A stretch of 64,000 nucleotides of DNA from contig NZ_SATR01000001.1 in the NCBI RefSeq assembly GCF_004551525.1, forward strand, positions 1 to 64,000, written 5' to 3'. The notes beneath the pieces are model-generated. The model did no database searches. It was given only the letters and a program-made list of their open reading frames with translations, and was not told the origin of the DNA. The position numbers were made by a program, and so were the translations under genes. Shown here piece after piece: positions 62,860 to 64,000 of this stretch (positions within the stretch are counted from its first letter, which is position 1; every line of letters starts with the position of its first letter). This stretch comes from Vibrio ouci (GTDB taxonomy: Bacteria > Pseudomonadota > Gammaproteobacteria > Enterobacterales > Vibrionaceae).

Positions 62860-63936
62860 TCAACCAATCACTGACCAATGGTTATCCCATTGAATCCCTG
62901 TTCGAGCTATCGTTTTATTACCAGGTGCCATTTGACTTATTACGCTCCCGGCGCCAGAACTCACTCTAAACTCGTCACCTTGAACAACAACGCCCGATGC
63001 ATCCGGTAAAGGTAACAGTTCCACTAATTGCTGGGTATGCTTCGACCAAATACCGTAACAATTACCTCTTGGAGACGTAGCTAATATCCATTCGTCCGTC
63101 GCGGCAATGCTCGCTATATAATGGTTAAACCTCGCCCACTGCTCTGGTTCTGCTTTTAATGGCGTTAGTGCTCCGCCGTGAGTGTGCATCGCCAATAATG
63201 CTGGGTACTCATCCGGTTCGCCACGATATTGCTGGCCACATAGTACCGTCTTAGAACCATCATGAGCTAAATGCCTGATGCTAAGTTTGTTATCTGCCAG
63301 TCCAACTTGCTCGATCAATTCACCGTTTCGATCAAGGTAACTCAAGCTTGGTTTCATGGTAGCGATGTTTAGAGGCTCTCGACCATTGGTATGCACACCG
63401 CCAACACCAATCGCTAATGTGTCATCAGGCATGACAATCACTTCATGAGGGCCTAAACCAAACTGAGAAAACTCCGCCACTTTTTCATAACCCGCCACTA
63501 CATCATAGACGCCAATGATGCCACGACTGCTGCCGCGCTCACCTTCTGTCGCGTACAACCACAACCCATCATTGGAATAGACGCCGTGCCCATAATAATG
63601 GCGGTTTTTATCCGCGACTCTTAGCTTAATCGACTCTCCGGTTTGGTAATCAAACACTTGAAAGAATGTACCGGGTCTGCGCGCAAAAGCGACGGCATGA
63701 TGTAATGCCGCATTTGAAGCAACCCCATGGCCTCTGGCTGGTAACGCAATCTGGCGTAGAGGCATTCCGACTGAATCGGCAACAACAGCATTAAAACGGT
63801 CACGCTCAGAAATAGAACAGCCAATCAGCACTGGAGCTGTACTTTGCTCAGCGGTCACTGCACAACCCACCAAAGGATACGCAGCGCCAAATAGCGCCGC
63901 TTTTAGTAATGAGCGTCTTGTATTATCAGTCACCAT
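62860..63936 (-). CDS. DUF1513 exported protein (imelysin-locus partner)
   Basis: 358 residues. N-terminus TRRSLLKAALFGAAYPLVGC combines a twin-arginine motif with a lipobox-like VGC, so it is probably a Tat-exported lipoprotein. The rest is a beta-propeller of DUF1513 (FQVFDYQTGESIKLRV, YGHGVYSNDGLWLYATEGE, FGLGPHEVIVMPDDTLAIGVGG). These genes accompany imelysin and di-haem oxidase genes in iron-regulated loci. The start overlaps the preceding gene by 11 bp. Confidence 0.9.
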   Translation of the reverse strand: MVTDNTRRSLLKAALFGAAYPLVGCAVTAEQSTAPVLIGCSISERDRFNAVVADSVGMPLRQIALPARGHGVASNAALHHAVAFARRPGTFFQVFDYQTGESIKLRVADKNRHYYGHGVYSNDGLWLYATEGERGSSRGIIGVYDVVAGYEKVAEFSQFGLGPHEVIVMPDDTLAIGVGGVHTNGREPLNIATMKPSLSYLDRNGELIEQVGLADNKLSIRHLAHDGSKTVLCGQQYRGEPDEYPALLAMHTHGGALTPLKAEPEQWARFNHYIASIAATDEWILATSPRGNCYGIWSKHTQQLVELLPLPDASGVVVQGDEFRVSSGAGSVISQMAPGNKTIARTGIQWDNHWSVIG

Positions 63937-64000
63937 CAGTTGCGTTAAACCCTATAATTACGCCAAGTTCTATCGCGACTTCTTCGTGAATCAAATACTT
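63926..64000 (-). CDS. C-terminus of an imelysin-family protein (cut by window edge)
   Basis: The minus-strand frame entering at 64000 reads YLIHEEVAIELGVIIGFNAT then DGD and a stop at 63926. The (E)EVAxxLGVxxGFNxxDGD ending is characteristic of imelysin-family insulin-cleaving-like membrane lipoproteins of the iron-uptake locus. Only 24 codons lie in the window. Confidence 0.8.
   Translation of the reverse strand, partial: KYLIHEEVAIELGVIIGFNATDGD

Overview
The window reads as a chromosomal segment of a marine Vibrio. I infer this from the gene content: a VvhB/VvhA-type cytolysin pair, a VasX-style type VI secretion cargo module, a GH19 chitinase, a Cus/CopI copper-export operon, RarD, and an ldtD-mepK-MBL run in the same order as E. 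coli ycbB-ycbK-ycbL. The cytolysin pair resembles V. vulnificus/V. tubiashii, but the species cannot be fixed by eye. I saw no rRNA, tRNA, CRISPR array, insertion sequence or phage.

Layout. 1-0.8 kb: cut-off exported protein and a doubtful small membrane protein. 1.2-3.1 kb: vvhBA cytolysin operon with two hairpins in its leader. 3.3-7.1 kb: EamA transporter, cysteine-rich exported protein, VOC protein, TauE/SafE transporter. 7.4-9.4 kb: mesX-mesD folate-independent methionine synthesis. 9.5-12.1 kb: ToxR-type wHTH/TPR regulator and a PQQ-type beta-propeller. 12.1-15.3 kb: DUF1330 protein and a large GH19 chitinase. 15.7-18.7 kb: exported alpha/beta hydrolase, and a divergent LysR/MFS pair. 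18.8-24.5 kb: a compact six-gene operon (AfsA-like hot-dog protein, HAD phosphatase, dienelactone-hydrolase-like protein, flavin monooxygenase, KAS III-like enzyme, aldo/keto reductase). 24.5-26.5 kb: RstA/RstB-like two-component system. 27.2-30.0 kb: three exported proteins or lipoproteins, one with a zincin-like but altered site and an RTX-like tail. 30.2-37.7 kb: copper-export operon behind a textbook CueR-type promoter. 37.7-39.7 kb: small proteins, PilZ, exported FAH-family protein. 39.8-47.1 kb: T6SS module vgrG - DUF4123 adaptor - VasX-like effector - putative immunity protein. 47.5-52.8 kb: RarD, APC antiporter, candidate sRNA, LexA-box small protein, patatin, 2OG oxygenase, DOPA-dioxygenase-like protein. 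52.9-58.0 kb: TRAP transporter (TakP-like binding protein) with its own two-component system. 58.4-64 kb: small basic protein, DUF2982, the MBL-mepK-ldtD run, DUF1513 and the end of an imelysin-like gene.

The best candidate for an undescribed system is the 18.8-24.5 kb operon. AfsA proteins make butenolide/gamma-butyrolactone precursors in actinomycetes. Here an AfsA-like hot-dog protein sits with a KAS III relative, a phosphatase, a reductase, a monooxygenase and a hydrolase, which together would suffice for a diffusible lactone-type metabolite. The KAS III relative lacks the usual His/Asn residues, and no ArpA-type receptor lies nearby. Other notable items are the small protein behind tandem LexA-type boxes, the CusB adaptor with two fused CusF domains (the second stripped of its Met ligands), and the VasX-like effector with its unusual partner.

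Coordinates follow the open reading frames. Where the longest frame begins at GTG or TTG but a later ATG has a better ribosome-binding site, the later start is given and stated. All functions are assigned from motifs and remembered family features, not from database searches.
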